In this document: in pieces, positions 8,374 to 16,341 of the stretch | Position numbering within the stretch: the stretch's first letter is position 1 | How the letters are laid out: each line of letters starts with the position of its first letter | Assembly (NCBI GenBank): GCA_024278275.1 | Contig: JAJRTN010000172.1 | Span: 1 to 64,000, forward strand | Source of the DNA: Candidatus Hydrogenedentota bacterium | GTDB taxonomy: Bacteria > Hydrogenedentota > Hydrogenedentia > Hydrogenedentales > JAJRTN01 | DNA length: 64,000 nt | Reading direction: 5' to 3' | Translations under genes and position numbers: made by a program | The notes under the pieces: generated by a model | What the model saw: the letters and a program-made list of their open reading frames with translations, nothing else | Databases searched by the model: none | Told to the model about the DNA's origin: nothing

Positions 8374-10566
8374 ATGGCAACCGCCACCACGACAAAGCGC
8401 AAACATCCCTACTTTGCCACGGTACCCGCCCAAGAAATCGTGCCGATCATCAACGGCAACTATGAATCGAGTGTCAGGGGCATCTTTGTCATCGGGGACG
8501 TAACGGGCCTGCCCCTGGTCAAGGTGGCGGCCAACCAGGGGGTCGAGGTCATCGAGAAGATGGCGGCCAGGGGGGCTTTCCGCAACGGCGAGGCATCGGA
8601 ACACCTCGACCTGGTGATCATCGGCGGTGGTCCCGCGGGACTCTCCGCGGCGGTGGAGGCGCAAAAGCGCGACCTCCGGTACGTGGTGCTGGAGCGCGGC
8701 AAGGCCGCGAGCACGGTGCGCGGTTTCCCGCCGGGAAAAATGGTCTACGCCGAACCGCGTTTCCTGAAGAACGAAAGCGCCCTCGACGTGGAAGGCGCTC
8801 ACGAGAAGTCGGCGTTCCTCCGTATGATTGACCGGGTCATCGAGGAGCACGGCCTGAAGATTCGCGAGGGGACCGAAGTCAGCCGCGTCGTCAAGAAGGG
8901 CGAACACCATTTCGCGGTGGAAACGAAGGACGGGAAGACCTTCCCCGCGCGTAACGTGCTGGTGGCCGTGGGACGGCAGGGACAGCCCCGGCTCCTCGAC
9001 GTGCCCGGCGCGGACCGGGCGCACAAGGTGACCTACCGCCTCCACACGCCCGACGATTACCGGGACAAGGACGTGCTCATCGTGGGGGGCGGCAACTCGG
9101 CCATCGAGGCCGCCCTCATGCTCATGGACCACAACCGGGTTACCCTCGCCTATCGGGGAGAAGATTTCTTCCGGGCCAAGGAGGACAACCGCAGGCAACT
9201 TGAAGACGCGGAGCAAGGGGGCAAGCTCATTGTTCTTCGCAAGAGCAAGGTGAAGGCCATCCGGGAAACCGACTTGGATATTGACGTGGACGGCACGGCA
9301 CGGACGTTACCCAACGATAACGTGATTATCCTTATCGGTACGTTGCCGCCGGTGGATTTTCTCCTGGACATGGGCCTTGAACTGGACGGCATCTGGACGA
9401 AGAAGCGGGTGCTGTGGTCCGTCGTGGGGCTTGCCCTGGGGATCTTCGTCTATTTCTTCGCCAAGCATTTCGTTCTCCACCCCGATGCCGTGGACGACGG
9501 ATTCATCCTCATCCCGGGCCTGGCATGGCTTTTCAGGATCATTCCAAACCACTTCAATTTCACCAACCTATACGGGTTTTACTACCTGCTCTATTTCACC
9601 AGTATTGCTGTTTTCGGGATTTACTGGGGGTTCCGCTACAAGCACAAGCTGATCTGGCGGCGTAATCTTTCGGCCATTTTCTTCAACTGGGGTATCTGGT
9701 GGGGCCTGCCCACCTTCCTCGTGGTGTTTATCGGCGCGAACCCCTACACGCCTTTCCTGCAACGCCTTGTCAACGCCTGGCCGCTGAACATGACCGCCTT
9801 CCAGGTGCCCGATCTCACCGGTCCCGGCCATCCGGCCTGGTGGCAAACCTTCGCCATCGTGGGCGTCGTGTGGGCGGTGGTGCTTACCTTCATCGTGCTG
9901 CCCCTCTTCACCCTGCGCTTCGGCAAGATCTATTGCAGTCACGTCTGCTCCTGCGGCGCCCTGGCGGAGACGGTGGGCAACAGCTTCCGTCACCGGGGCC
10001 CGAAGGGGGACGGGCCGCGCAGGCTGGAAAAGGTGGGCTTCGTCTTCATCCTGCTCGCCACGGTGGCCACCATCGCCGACCTGCTGGGCTGGAAAGGCCC
10101 TTTCGGCTGGTACCACGTGGGGGTGGGCACCTTCCTCGCCGGGGCCCTGTCCATCGGCCTCTACCCCTTCCTCGGCCAGCGCATGTGGTGCCGCATGTGG
10201 TGTCCCCTCGCCTTCTGGATGAACTTCTGGGGTCGATGGTCCCGCTTCAGGATTACGCCCGAGAAGGGGAAGTGCATCGACTGCAACGTGTGCAACCAGT
10301 ATTGCCAGATGGGCATTGACATCAAGTCCCGCGCCCTTCAAGGGAAACCGGTCACCCTCGTGGACACACCCTGCGTGGGCTGTGCGGAGTGCGTGGTGCG
10401 CTGCCCCATGGGCATCCTGCACTTGGGCGAACTGCCCGCAGACAATAGAACTGGCGCGAAGACGGGACGGTCCCCCGTTTTTCCCGTGAAAGCCCGGGTA
10501 CGGAAGATTCTCGACATTCCGAAAATGAATGATCTCAGTTTGCATAACCGTGGAGGTGGTCAGTGA
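8374..10566 (+). CDS. Flavoprotein disulfide reductase-like / NapH-type ferredoxin fusion
   Basis: A 730-residue fusion. Residues about 15-70 hold a GIFVIGDVTG stretch, the motif that normally closes a thioredoxin reductase-type FAD domain. Residues 75-340 hold the FAD loop IIGGGPAGLSAA and the NAD(P)H loop IVGGGNSAIEAA. Then come four to six membrane segments, a CSHVCSCG pair and WCRMWCP as in NapH/CcoG/NosR membrane ferredoxins. Two [4Fe-4S] motifs follow at the end: CIDCNVCNQYCQMG and CVGCAECVVRCPMG. No CxxC redox pair of thioredoxin reductase is seen. Likely role (inference): electron transfer from NAD(P)H through flavin and iron-sulfur centres to or from the membrane. The start at 8374 is supported by AGGGGAG eight bases upstream. 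It overlaps the next gene by 1 bp. Confidence 0.85.
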   Translation: MATATTTKRKHPYFATVPAQEIVPIINGNYESSVRGIFVIGDVTGLPLVKVAANQGVEVIEKMAARGAFRNGEASEHLDLVIIGGGPAGLSAAVEAQKRDLRYVVLERGKAASTVRGFPPGKMVYAEPRFLKNESALDVEGAHEKSAFLRMIDRVIEEHGLKIREGTEVSRVVKKGEHHFAVETKDGKTFPARNVLVAVGRQGQPRLLDVPGADRAHKVTYRLHTPDDYRDKDVLIVGGGNSAIEAALMLMDHNRVTLAYRGEDFFRAKEDNRRQLEDAEQGGKLIVLRKSKVKAIRETDLDIDVDGTARTLPNDNVIILIGTLPPVDFLLDMGLELDGIWTKKRVLWSVVGLALGIFVYFFAKHFVLHPDAVDDGFILIPGLAWLFRIIPNHFNFTNLYGFYYLLYFTSIAVFGIYWGFRYKHKLIWRRNLSAIFFNWGIWWGLPTFLVVFIGANPYTPFLQRLVNAWPLNMTAFQVPDLTGPGHPAWWQTFAIVGVVWAVVLTFIVLPLFTLRFGKIYCSHVCSCGALAETVGNSFRHRGPKGDGPRRLEKVGFVFILLATVATIADLLGWKGPFGWYHVGVGTFLAGALSIGLYPFLGQRMWCRMWCPLAFWMNFWGRWSRFRITPEKGKCIDCNVCNQYCQMGIDIKSRALQGKPVTLVDTPCVGCAECVVRCPMGILHLGELPADNRTGAKTGRSPVFPVKARVRKILDIPKMNDLSLHNRGGGQ

Positions 10567-11462
10567 TGGCGGCCAGGAAGGACGGAGCGTATTACGGCGG
10601 GCTGTTTTGGGTGAGCCTGGTGGCCTTCGTGGTGCCCCTTTTCGTGGCGGCGGCGGCCTTTCAGGCGGCCAGGGCGCCCTACACCAAGCCCGTGCCCCAT
10701 CCCGACGCCTCGGGCGTGGACAACGCGATCTGGGACTACCTGCTCAAGCAGTACGTGGAGAACGGTCTCATCGATTACGACGGCATGAAGCGCGACCGCC
10801 TCTTCACCACCTACCTCGCGGAATTGGGCCGGGCCCGGCCCGAGGCCCTCGCCACGGATGAGGACCGGCTGGCCCTCCTCTGCAACGCGTACAATGCCTT
10901 CGTGGTCGGCGGGGTAATCAACCACAAGATCACCACGTCCGTGATGGATTTCAAGGGATCGGTTGGCTTTTTCGACCTGAAAGAGCATATCTTTGCCGGG
11001 AAGACCGTGAGCGCCAACGACGTGGAGCACAAGCTCATTCGTCCCGTCTACCAGGAGCCGCGCATTCACATGGCGCTCGTTTGCGCCGCGATCAGTTGCC
11101 CCGCCATCCGGCGCGAGGCCTACACCGGCCCGGACCTTCAGCGCCAACTCGAAGACCAGGCGGTGCGGTTCGCCAACAACCCGGTCCATGTGAGCTACGA
11201 TGCCGCGAAGAACCGGGTTCACCTGAGCAGCATCCTCCAATGGTACGGGGATGACTTCAAAAAGGCGGGGGGCTACCTGGCTTTCCTGGCCCGACGGACC
11301 GAAGACCCCGGCCTCGCCGAGGCCCTGCGCCGCGCGGAGGCCGGGAAGGTGACGGTCGTTTTCGACGATTACGACTGGGCCCTGAACAGCCGGGCCATAC
11401 CGGCCGCGGGAAAGAAAAAACGGAGCACCACCTTTGGCTCCGGTTCCATTCCCAACGAATGA
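10566..11462 (+). CDS. DUF547 domain protein, membrane-anchored or exported
   Basis: A 298-residue protein with one N-terminal hydrophobic segment (GLFWVSLVAFVVPLFVAAAAF), probably an uncleaved anchor or signal. The rest is a DUF547 domain, with LALLCNAYNAF at about residue 105 and the conserved cysteine motif CAAISCPAIRREAY at about residue 180. The biochemical function of DUF547 is not known. It starts in the TGATG overlap with the flavoprotein fusion; the GTG at 10563 is an equally possible start, and GGAGG precedes both. Coupled translation suggests that it serves the redox protein or acts on a partner outside the cytoplasm (inference). The C-terminus is basic and low in complexity. Confidence 0.8.
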   Translation: MAARKDGAYYGGLFWVSLVAFVVPLFVAAAAFQAARAPYTKPVPHPDASGVDNAIWDYLLKQYVENGLIDYDGMKRDRLFTTYLAELGRARPEALATDEDRLALLCNAYNAFVVGGVINHKITTSVMDFKGSVGFFDLKEHIFAGKTVSANDVEHKLIRPVYQEPRIHMALVCAAISCPAIRREAYTGPDLQRQLEDQAVRFANNPVHVSYDAAKNRVHLSSILQWYGDDFKKAGGYLAFLARRTEDPGLAEALRRAEAGKVTVVFDDYDWALNSRAIPAAGKKKRSTTFGSGSIPNE

Positions 11463-11616
11463 CGGGAACCGTTCACGGCCCACCTGATCCGGTTTGGCCG
11501 GAAGCAGGAATCCTTACCACCATCCGTGCCACGTCCCACCCCTGTTCCCGCGAAAGCGGGGCGCCATGGCAGGGGACGACACCTTGACCTTACGGGATTT
11601 TTTTGCACGGCAACCT

Positions 11617-12912
11617 TCAGGTGAGCCTTACCACCAGCAGCGTCTGGTCATCCTCGGGGCGTCCGCCCGCCTCGTGTTCCCGAAGCCGCGCGACAATACG
11701 ATCCAGGGTATCCCCGGCGGAGCCATCGGCCTGGCGGAGGATCTCGATGACGCCGGTTTCCTCCAGGAAGGCGCCATCCGGCGCGCGGGCCTCCGTTATG
11801 CCATCGGTGTAGAGGACCAGGGTCTGGCCGTGGGTCAGGGGGGTCTCGATGGTTTCGTAGGCGTTGTCCGACACCACGGCCAGCGGAAGATTACGGGTGC
11901 GCGCCAGGCAGCGCACCTCTCCGGACGGTTCGCGGACGAAAGGCGGGTTGTGTCCGGCGCAAGCGTAACGCATGTGTTCGCCGGCGGGATCGATAATGGC
12001 GTAGAAGGCGGACACGAAGTTGTTATGCACGGCGTGTCCCAGGAGGTGGTGGCTCAGGTAATCCAGCACCGCGCCGGGCTGGTCCAGTGGCTGCTTACAG
12101 CTCCGCAGGAGCACGGCCAGCATGGCCACGACCACGGCGGCCGAGGGACCGTGCCCCGATGCGTCGGCGATGAAAACCCCCAATCTCGGGGATTGACTTT
12201 CCAGCGCGGGGGGCAGTGGAAAGGTGTCGTAGAAATCCCCGCCCGCGCGGTCGAAGGTTTCGTACATGGCCGCCATGTCAATACCGGGAAGCGCGGGCAG
12301 TTCGCGGGGAAGCAGTCCCCGCTGAATGGCGGCGATGTCGTCGATTTCACGCTGGATCCACGCCGTGGCATCCCGCAATTCCTTGGCCACGCGCTTCACG
12401 TTTGTCGCGTTTCCAATCAGGTTGGACTGCATCATGCGCGCCTCGATCTCGCGCCAGGTCAACGCATGGGGATCGGTAAAGAGGTAGAGAATCCAGTTCA
12501 GGGCCTTGCCGTCATTGAAAACGGGCACGGCGACGATAAGACGGTAAGGTGCCAATTGATTGCCCAGGACCGGGTCGTCGGTAATCTCGGCATTGCGCAT
12601 GAGGGTCACTTCCCCGGAAGCGATAATCTCGCCCACGATGCCGCCCGAATGGATGGGGGCGTTGGGTCCCGCGTACATCATGTCCGTGAAACCTTCCCAC
12701 CCCACCCCCTCCTGGTGCAGAAACCGCATCACCCGGTAGCATCCCGGTTCGAGCCCGCGCAGGGATATGGACACAAGGCCCTGGTCGCCGTAGAGACGGC
12801 GAATCTGCCGGGAAAAATAGCTGACGGAATGCACGGGGTCCTGGTCGCTGCTGAATTTGCGCAGGACTTCCATCAAGTCGCGGGCACGTTCCCGCATTTC
12901 CGCTTCCGTCAT
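11617..12912 (-). CDS. GAF-SpoIIE (PP2C-type) serine phosphatase
   Basis: A 431-residue protein. The N-terminal half (about 20-180) looks like a GAF-type sensor domain, followed by a short linker helix. Residues about 200-431 form a SpoIIE/RsbU-type PP2C phosphatase with FDRAGGDFYDTF, the metal-binding IADASGHGPSAAVV, YACAGHNPPF and LVLYTDGITEA and the terminal DDQTLLVVR. Enzymes of this group remove phosphate from anti-anti-sigma factors and so switch general stress or partner-switching pathways. No anti-sigma or STAS gene is encoded nearby, so the target is unknown. The gene reads on the minus strand, 25 bp after the phospholipase D-like gene, and may form an operon with it. Confidence 0.9.
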   Translation of the reverse strand: MTEAEMRERARDLMEVLRKFSSDQDPVHSVSYFSRQIRRLYGDQGLVSISLRGLEPGCYRVMRFLHQEGVGWEGFTDMMYAGPNAPIHSGGIVGEIIASGEVTLMRNAEITDDPVLGNQLAPYRLIVAVPVFNDGKALNWILYLFTDPHALTWREIEARMMQSNLIGNATNVKRVAKELRDATAWIQREIDDIAAIQRGLLPRELPALPGIDMAAMYETFDRAGGDFYDTFPLPPALESQSPRLGVFIADASGHGPSAAVVVAMLAVLLRSCKQPLDQPGAVLDYLSHHLLGHAVHNNFVSAFYAIIDPAGEHMRYACAGHNPPFVREPSGEVRCLARTRNLPLAVVSDNAYETIETPLTHGQTLVLYTDGITEARAPDGAFLEETGVIEILRQADGSAGDTLDRIVARLREHEAGGRPEDDQTLLVVRLT

Positions 12913-12937
12913 GGCATGCCTCTGTTTCCGTCCACCC

Positions 12938-14170
12938 TCATCGCGACGGGAGGCTCAGTCTGTCAAACTCGTCGAGATACCGGCGGGCAATGGTTGGGTC
13001 GTGCAGAATAAGGACATTCTCGTCATTACGTTTTTCGGCGCTCTTGCTGAAATTGTAGCTGCCTGTTACCACCGTGTCACTGTCCACGATGATCACTTTG
13101 TGGTGCATGGTATATTCATTGGTGTCGAGCTCTATTTCGGCCCCCTGCCGGGCAAGATAGTCATCCTGGCTGTACCGGCTTCCCGCGCTCCGTGATTCAA
13201 AGATGGCCCGCACCTTCACCCCCTCCGCCATGCGCCGGGCCATGGCCTCCGCGATGGGCCGGCTCGTGAAAGCAAAGGCCATCACGTGCAGACGCTTTTG
13301 GGCGGCGTCGATCTCCGAAATGATCTCCGCCTGCACGCTGTCTTCCGGTGCGAAATAACATTCCACCTCGATGCCCCCCACCTCAAGCACCGGGTGCGGC
13401 GTGTTCCGGGGAGAGCGGCTTCCGAACCGGCCCGCCACCATCTCTTCGAATTCCGCGGCGTAGTCCTCGGCCAAGAGCGGCGCGTCGATCAGCAACGCGT
13501 TATTGTTGTTGCGGTACATGCCATTGGGCGTGAAGTTCGCGGAACCCGTCCAGACCCAGCGGCCATCCACAACGCAGAACTTGTTGTGCATGTAGGGTTC
13601 ACGGCGGTCGAAGGTGACATCCAGCCCCTCGTCCAGGCAGCGCCTCATGATTTCCCGGTTGGCGTAGCGGCTGTCCGATACCAGTCGCACCTTGATCCCC
13701 GCGAAGTGCTGGTCGATCAGGGCCTCCGCCACTTCGGGAAGGTCCAGTTCGTAGCACGCCATATCGACCCGGCGCTTCGCCCCCCGGATGAGCGCCACCA
13801 GTACGTCGTCCAACCCGTCTTCCTGTTCGGGTTTTACCGGTGCGAAAAACACCCGGATGGCGCCCGCGTCCACCGCCGACCCCGGGGGGGATGATTTCCG
13901 CTCCAGGACCACCTTGAGCAGGTCCGAGAACAGAACGGCGCCCTTGCGGGCATAGGCGGCAACCCGTTCGGGGGCCTCTTCGGCCAGGGGAGCGACCCGC
14001 CGCGGCAACGTCGTTACCGCCTGGACCAGTTCGCCGCTGCTTCCCCCCCGGTAGTAGTACCGCCCCAAACAGAGGGCGCCCCCCAGGAACAGGGCGATCA
14101 TCAGTAACCGGGTAAAGCAGCCGAAACAGCCGCAGCCCCGGTGTTCTCTTCCTCGATACGACCTTGCCAT
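12938..14170 (-). CDS. Phospholipase D-like protein, membrane-anchored
   Basis: A 410-residue protein with one N-terminal membrane segment (LLMIALFLGGALCLG) after a basic cysteine-containing head. Two HKD motifs follow: HNKFCVVDGRWVWTGSANFT at about residue 200 and HHKVIIVDSDTVVTGSYNFS near the end. Two HKD halves make one active site in this superfamily, which includes cardiolipin synthases and nucleases. The single N-terminal segment and spacing fit the PLD-like domain group rather than the classical ClsA with two N-terminal segments. The substrate cannot be told from sequence. No good ribosome site is seen before the start, so the exact N-terminus is uncertain. Confidence 0.85.
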   Translation of the reverse strand: MARSYRGREHRGCGCFGCFTRLLMIALFLGGALCLGRYYYRGGSSGELVQAVTTLPRRVAPLAEEAPERVAAYARKGAVLFSDLLKVVLERKSSPPGSAVDAGAIRVFFAPVKPEQEDGLDDVLVALIRGAKRRVDMACYELDLPEVAEALIDQHFAGIKVRLVSDSRYANREIMRRCLDEGLDVTFDRREPYMHNKFCVVDGRWVWTGSANFTPNGMYRNNNNALLIDAPLLAEDYAAEFEEMVAGRFGSRSPRNTPHPVLEVGGIEVECYFAPEDSVQAEIISEIDAAQKRLHVMAFAFTSRPIAEAMARRMAEGVKVRAIFESRSAGSRYSQDDYLARQGAEIELDTNEYTMHHKVIIVDSDTVVTGSYNFSKSAEKRNDENVLILHDPTIARRYLDEFDRLSLPSR

Positions 14171-14244
14171 GGGGGGGATGGTAACAAAAGGTCCCGGTTA
14201 GCCGCACCGTTTTGGGTTGTGCGGACGATGTCGGAATTTTCCAT

Positions 14245-14275
14245 TTAGCACATGATATCGCGGGCATGATATAAT
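14245..14275 (+). promoter_or_regulatory. Candidate promoter of the HTH-EIIA gene
   Basis: A perfect TATAAT at 14270-14275 lies in a locally AT-rich stretch, with TTAGCA 19 bp upstream. The spacing is slightly long. It would give a leader of about 145 bases before the start at 14428. Confidence 0.4.
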
Positions 14276-14427
14276 TCAATAAAATCCTGACACCGTTGTC
14301 GTGTACAAACGCGAAGGGGTATGAAAAAACAGGCACGGGTAACCGTCAGCCTGGTCCCGCCTTACGGGGAGGGGCGTGTGTGGCCCCTGTTCTTCCCGGT
14401 GCCGTCCTTTCCCGGAGTTCCCCGCCC

Positions 14428-15099
14428 ATGTTCGATCACGAGATTCTGACCATTGAAGAAGTGGCGCGCTATCTGCGTGTTTCGGAACGCACCATCTACG
14501 ACTGGGCGCACCAGGGCGTTATTCCGTGCGGAAAAATCGGCGCCACGTGGCGCTTCCGGCGAAGCGAAATCGTGCGTTGGGTGGACAATAAGCTGAGCAC
14601 GCACAAACCGATTCAGCAAAGGGAATTCAGCGGTCTGGCCGGCGTATTGTTCCGGGAACGAATCCTCCTGACCCGTTTTCAGGAAAAGGCCGAGGTGCTG
14701 AACGCGCTGTTGGATTGTCTCGCCGACACCGAGTGTGTGACCGATCCCGAGGAACTCCGGCGGGAAATGCTGAACCGCGAGCGCATCATGAGCACGGGCA
14801 TGGGGCACGGTTTGGGCGTCCCCCATGTACGTATTCCATCGGTTAAGAACCTGGTCATGGCGGTGGCCGTCAACGACCGCGGCATTGCGGATTACGACAC
14901 CCTGGATGACCGCCCGGTACGCGTGGTTTGCATGATGGCCGCCCGCGACGACCAGCACACGCAGTATCTGCGTGCCCTGGCGGCGGTGAACGCTGTCATG
15001 CGGGATCCCGCCCAAAACGCCGCCCTTCTCGCGGCCGCTACGCCCGAAGCGGTGCGTGCCCTTTTCCTGGGGGCCACGAAGCCGTACGACGGAGACTGA
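14428..15099 (+). CDS. Excisionase-type HTH fused to PTS EIIA domain
   Basis: A 223-residue protein with two parts. Residues 1-55 are a MerR/excisionase-type winged helix (LTIEEVARYLRVSERTIYDW, then GKIGATWRFRRSEIVRWV). Residues about 80-220 are a type 2 PTS EIIA domain of the fructose/nitrogen class, with the phospho-acceptor His in GHGLGVPHVR. The start at 14428 (MFDHEIL) follows a GGAG and fits the domain edge; the ORF extends 44 codons upstream without similarity. Such a protein could bind DNA in response to phosphorylation by EI/NPr (inference). No PTS transporter or EI gene is in the window. It is convergent with the PspC gene. Confidence 0.85.
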   Translation: MFDHEILTIEEVARYLRVSERTIYDWAHQGVIPCGKIGATWRFRRSEIVRWVDNKLSTHKPIQQREFSGLAGVLFRERILLTRFQEKAEVLNALLDCLADTECVTDPEELRREMLNRERIMSTGMGHGLGVPHVRIPSVKNLVMAVAVNDRGIADYDTLDDRPVRVVCMMAARDDQHTQYLRALAAVNAVMRDPAQNAALLAAATPEAVRALFLGATKPYDGD

Positions 15100-15233
15100 G
15101 GACGCCCCCCATTCCTCCCTGTCACTTTGAACGTTGACCGAAAGCACTCCCGTACCCGGGCGGGGATGAGAAGGGCACGAAGCGTGGGGGCGGACAATCC
15201 GGCTGCACCCTTTCACCGGATGCATCGAAACGC

Positions 15234-16028
15234 TTACGTCGTGAAATCGCGCACGATGCTGAGTACCAGCCCGGTGATGACGAGGGCGATACCCAGCGAC
15301 AGGGCGATGCCATAGAGACAGAGGATGGCCTGCATTAAACGTTTCAGGCTGTGATCCCAGCGGCGGGCGAGCGGCAAAGCGCTCAACATGCCCAAAGGCA
15401 CCACGAAAGCGATCACCGAAAAAAGCATTTTTCCCGCACGGGGCCGGAGCCAATCCCATTCACCCAGGGGCGGCACTTCAGGACGCAAATACGTCTTGAA
15501 GCCGTACAGGACAAGATCAATGACATATTGGGTGCCCACGTGAAGGGCCACCGCGATGAGGACCGCCAGTGTGGGCAGGCCCACCACGCGCATCAGGTTG
15601 ACATGGGGGCGCCGGGCACGGGGCACCGTAAAATACAGTTCCGCGAAACCGGCCAGGTAGACCAGCAGGGCCAGCGGTCCCGTGGCCAGGCCGATAAGCA
15701 CGGCGAAACACCGTATCACCCAGGGCCGAAGACCGGTACGTTCGGCCAGGTTGGCGCAAACACCCAGCCATATGGCCGGATGCTCGGGCTCTTCGCTTTG
15801 CTCCTTCTGCACCCGGTCCCGAGTCCCCCCCACACTCTTCAACACCCGCTCCAGGTCGCTATCCTCGACGACGGGTTTGTTGAGCGCCTCCAGTCTCCGG
15901 TAGATACGGTCTTGCGTTTTCGCAAGCAGCATATCCCGGTCGCGGTCGGACAACCCGGGCTCCAGGTGCAGCGAAACATCGCGCAGATAGCGCGTAATAG
16001 TTGATTCTTGGCGTTGTGTAAGTCTCAT
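15234..16028 (-). CDS. PspC domain membrane protein
   Basis: A 264-residue protein with a soluble, charged N-terminus of about 85 residues. A PspC-type segment (AIWLGVCANLAERTGLRPWVIR) and about five further hydrophobic segments follow. PspC proteins sense or answer stress at the inner membrane. PspA and PspF are not seen nearby. The ATG at 16028 is chosen over the GTG at 16031 because it has a more usual distance from GGAGGGG. The N-terminal helix-rich part could bind a partner such as an anti-sigma factor, but that is speculation. Confidence 0.75.
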   Translation of the reverse strand: MRLTQRQESTITRYLRDVSLHLEPGLSDRDRDMLLAKTQDRIYRRLEALNKPVVEDSDLERVLKSVGGTRDRVQKEQSEEPEHPAIWLGVCANLAERTGLRPWVIRCFAVLIGLATGPLALLVYLAGFAELYFTVPRARRPHVNLMRVVGLPTLAVLIAVALHVGTQYVIDLVLYGFKTYLRPEVPPLGEWDWLRPRAGKMLFSVIAFVVPLGMLSALPLARRWDHSLKRLMQAILCLYGIALSLGIALVITGLVLSIVRDFTT

Positions 16029-16341
16029 CACCCCTCCGCGGGAGCAGGCAAGAGTATAGCCGATCCCGCATGTCCCGGCAATTCGCGTGATCGCAACCGT
16101 TCACGGCCCTCCCCGTTCGTCATTTCCGCGATCACGGGAATCCACGGGAAAGGTCAAGGTGTCGCCCCCTATCCCGGTTCCCCGTGTTCGCGGGGATGAC
16201 GGTAAGGGTGATGCGGAGGTGGCTCCGGAATAGGACCCAACCCGTTTCCGGAAAATCATGCCCTCACCCCGCCCTGATCAGCAAGCCTGAGATTACGGAG
16301 ACAAGGCGATGATGGGCCAGGGTTCCCCCTGCTTGCATTGG
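16029..16341. other. Intergenic region with dispersed 84-bp hairpin repeat
   Basis: About 310 bp between two minus-strand genes. The only clear content is the repeat at 16119-16202. No promoter with good boxes was recognised on the minus strand. Confidence 0.5.
16119..16202. repeat. 84-bp hairpin repeat, copy 1
   Basis: Begins GTCATTTCCGCGATCACGGG and ends CGCGGGGATGACGG, so the two ends can pair. A copy of the same length at 56219-56302 matches at 66 of 84 positions by hand alignment, including the loop stretch AATCCAC.GGAAAGGTCAA. Confidence 0.7.

Noticed and set aside
15122-15315. Small ORFs between the HTH-EIIA and PspC genes
   Set aside because: They overlap the PspC gene end and have no start signals.
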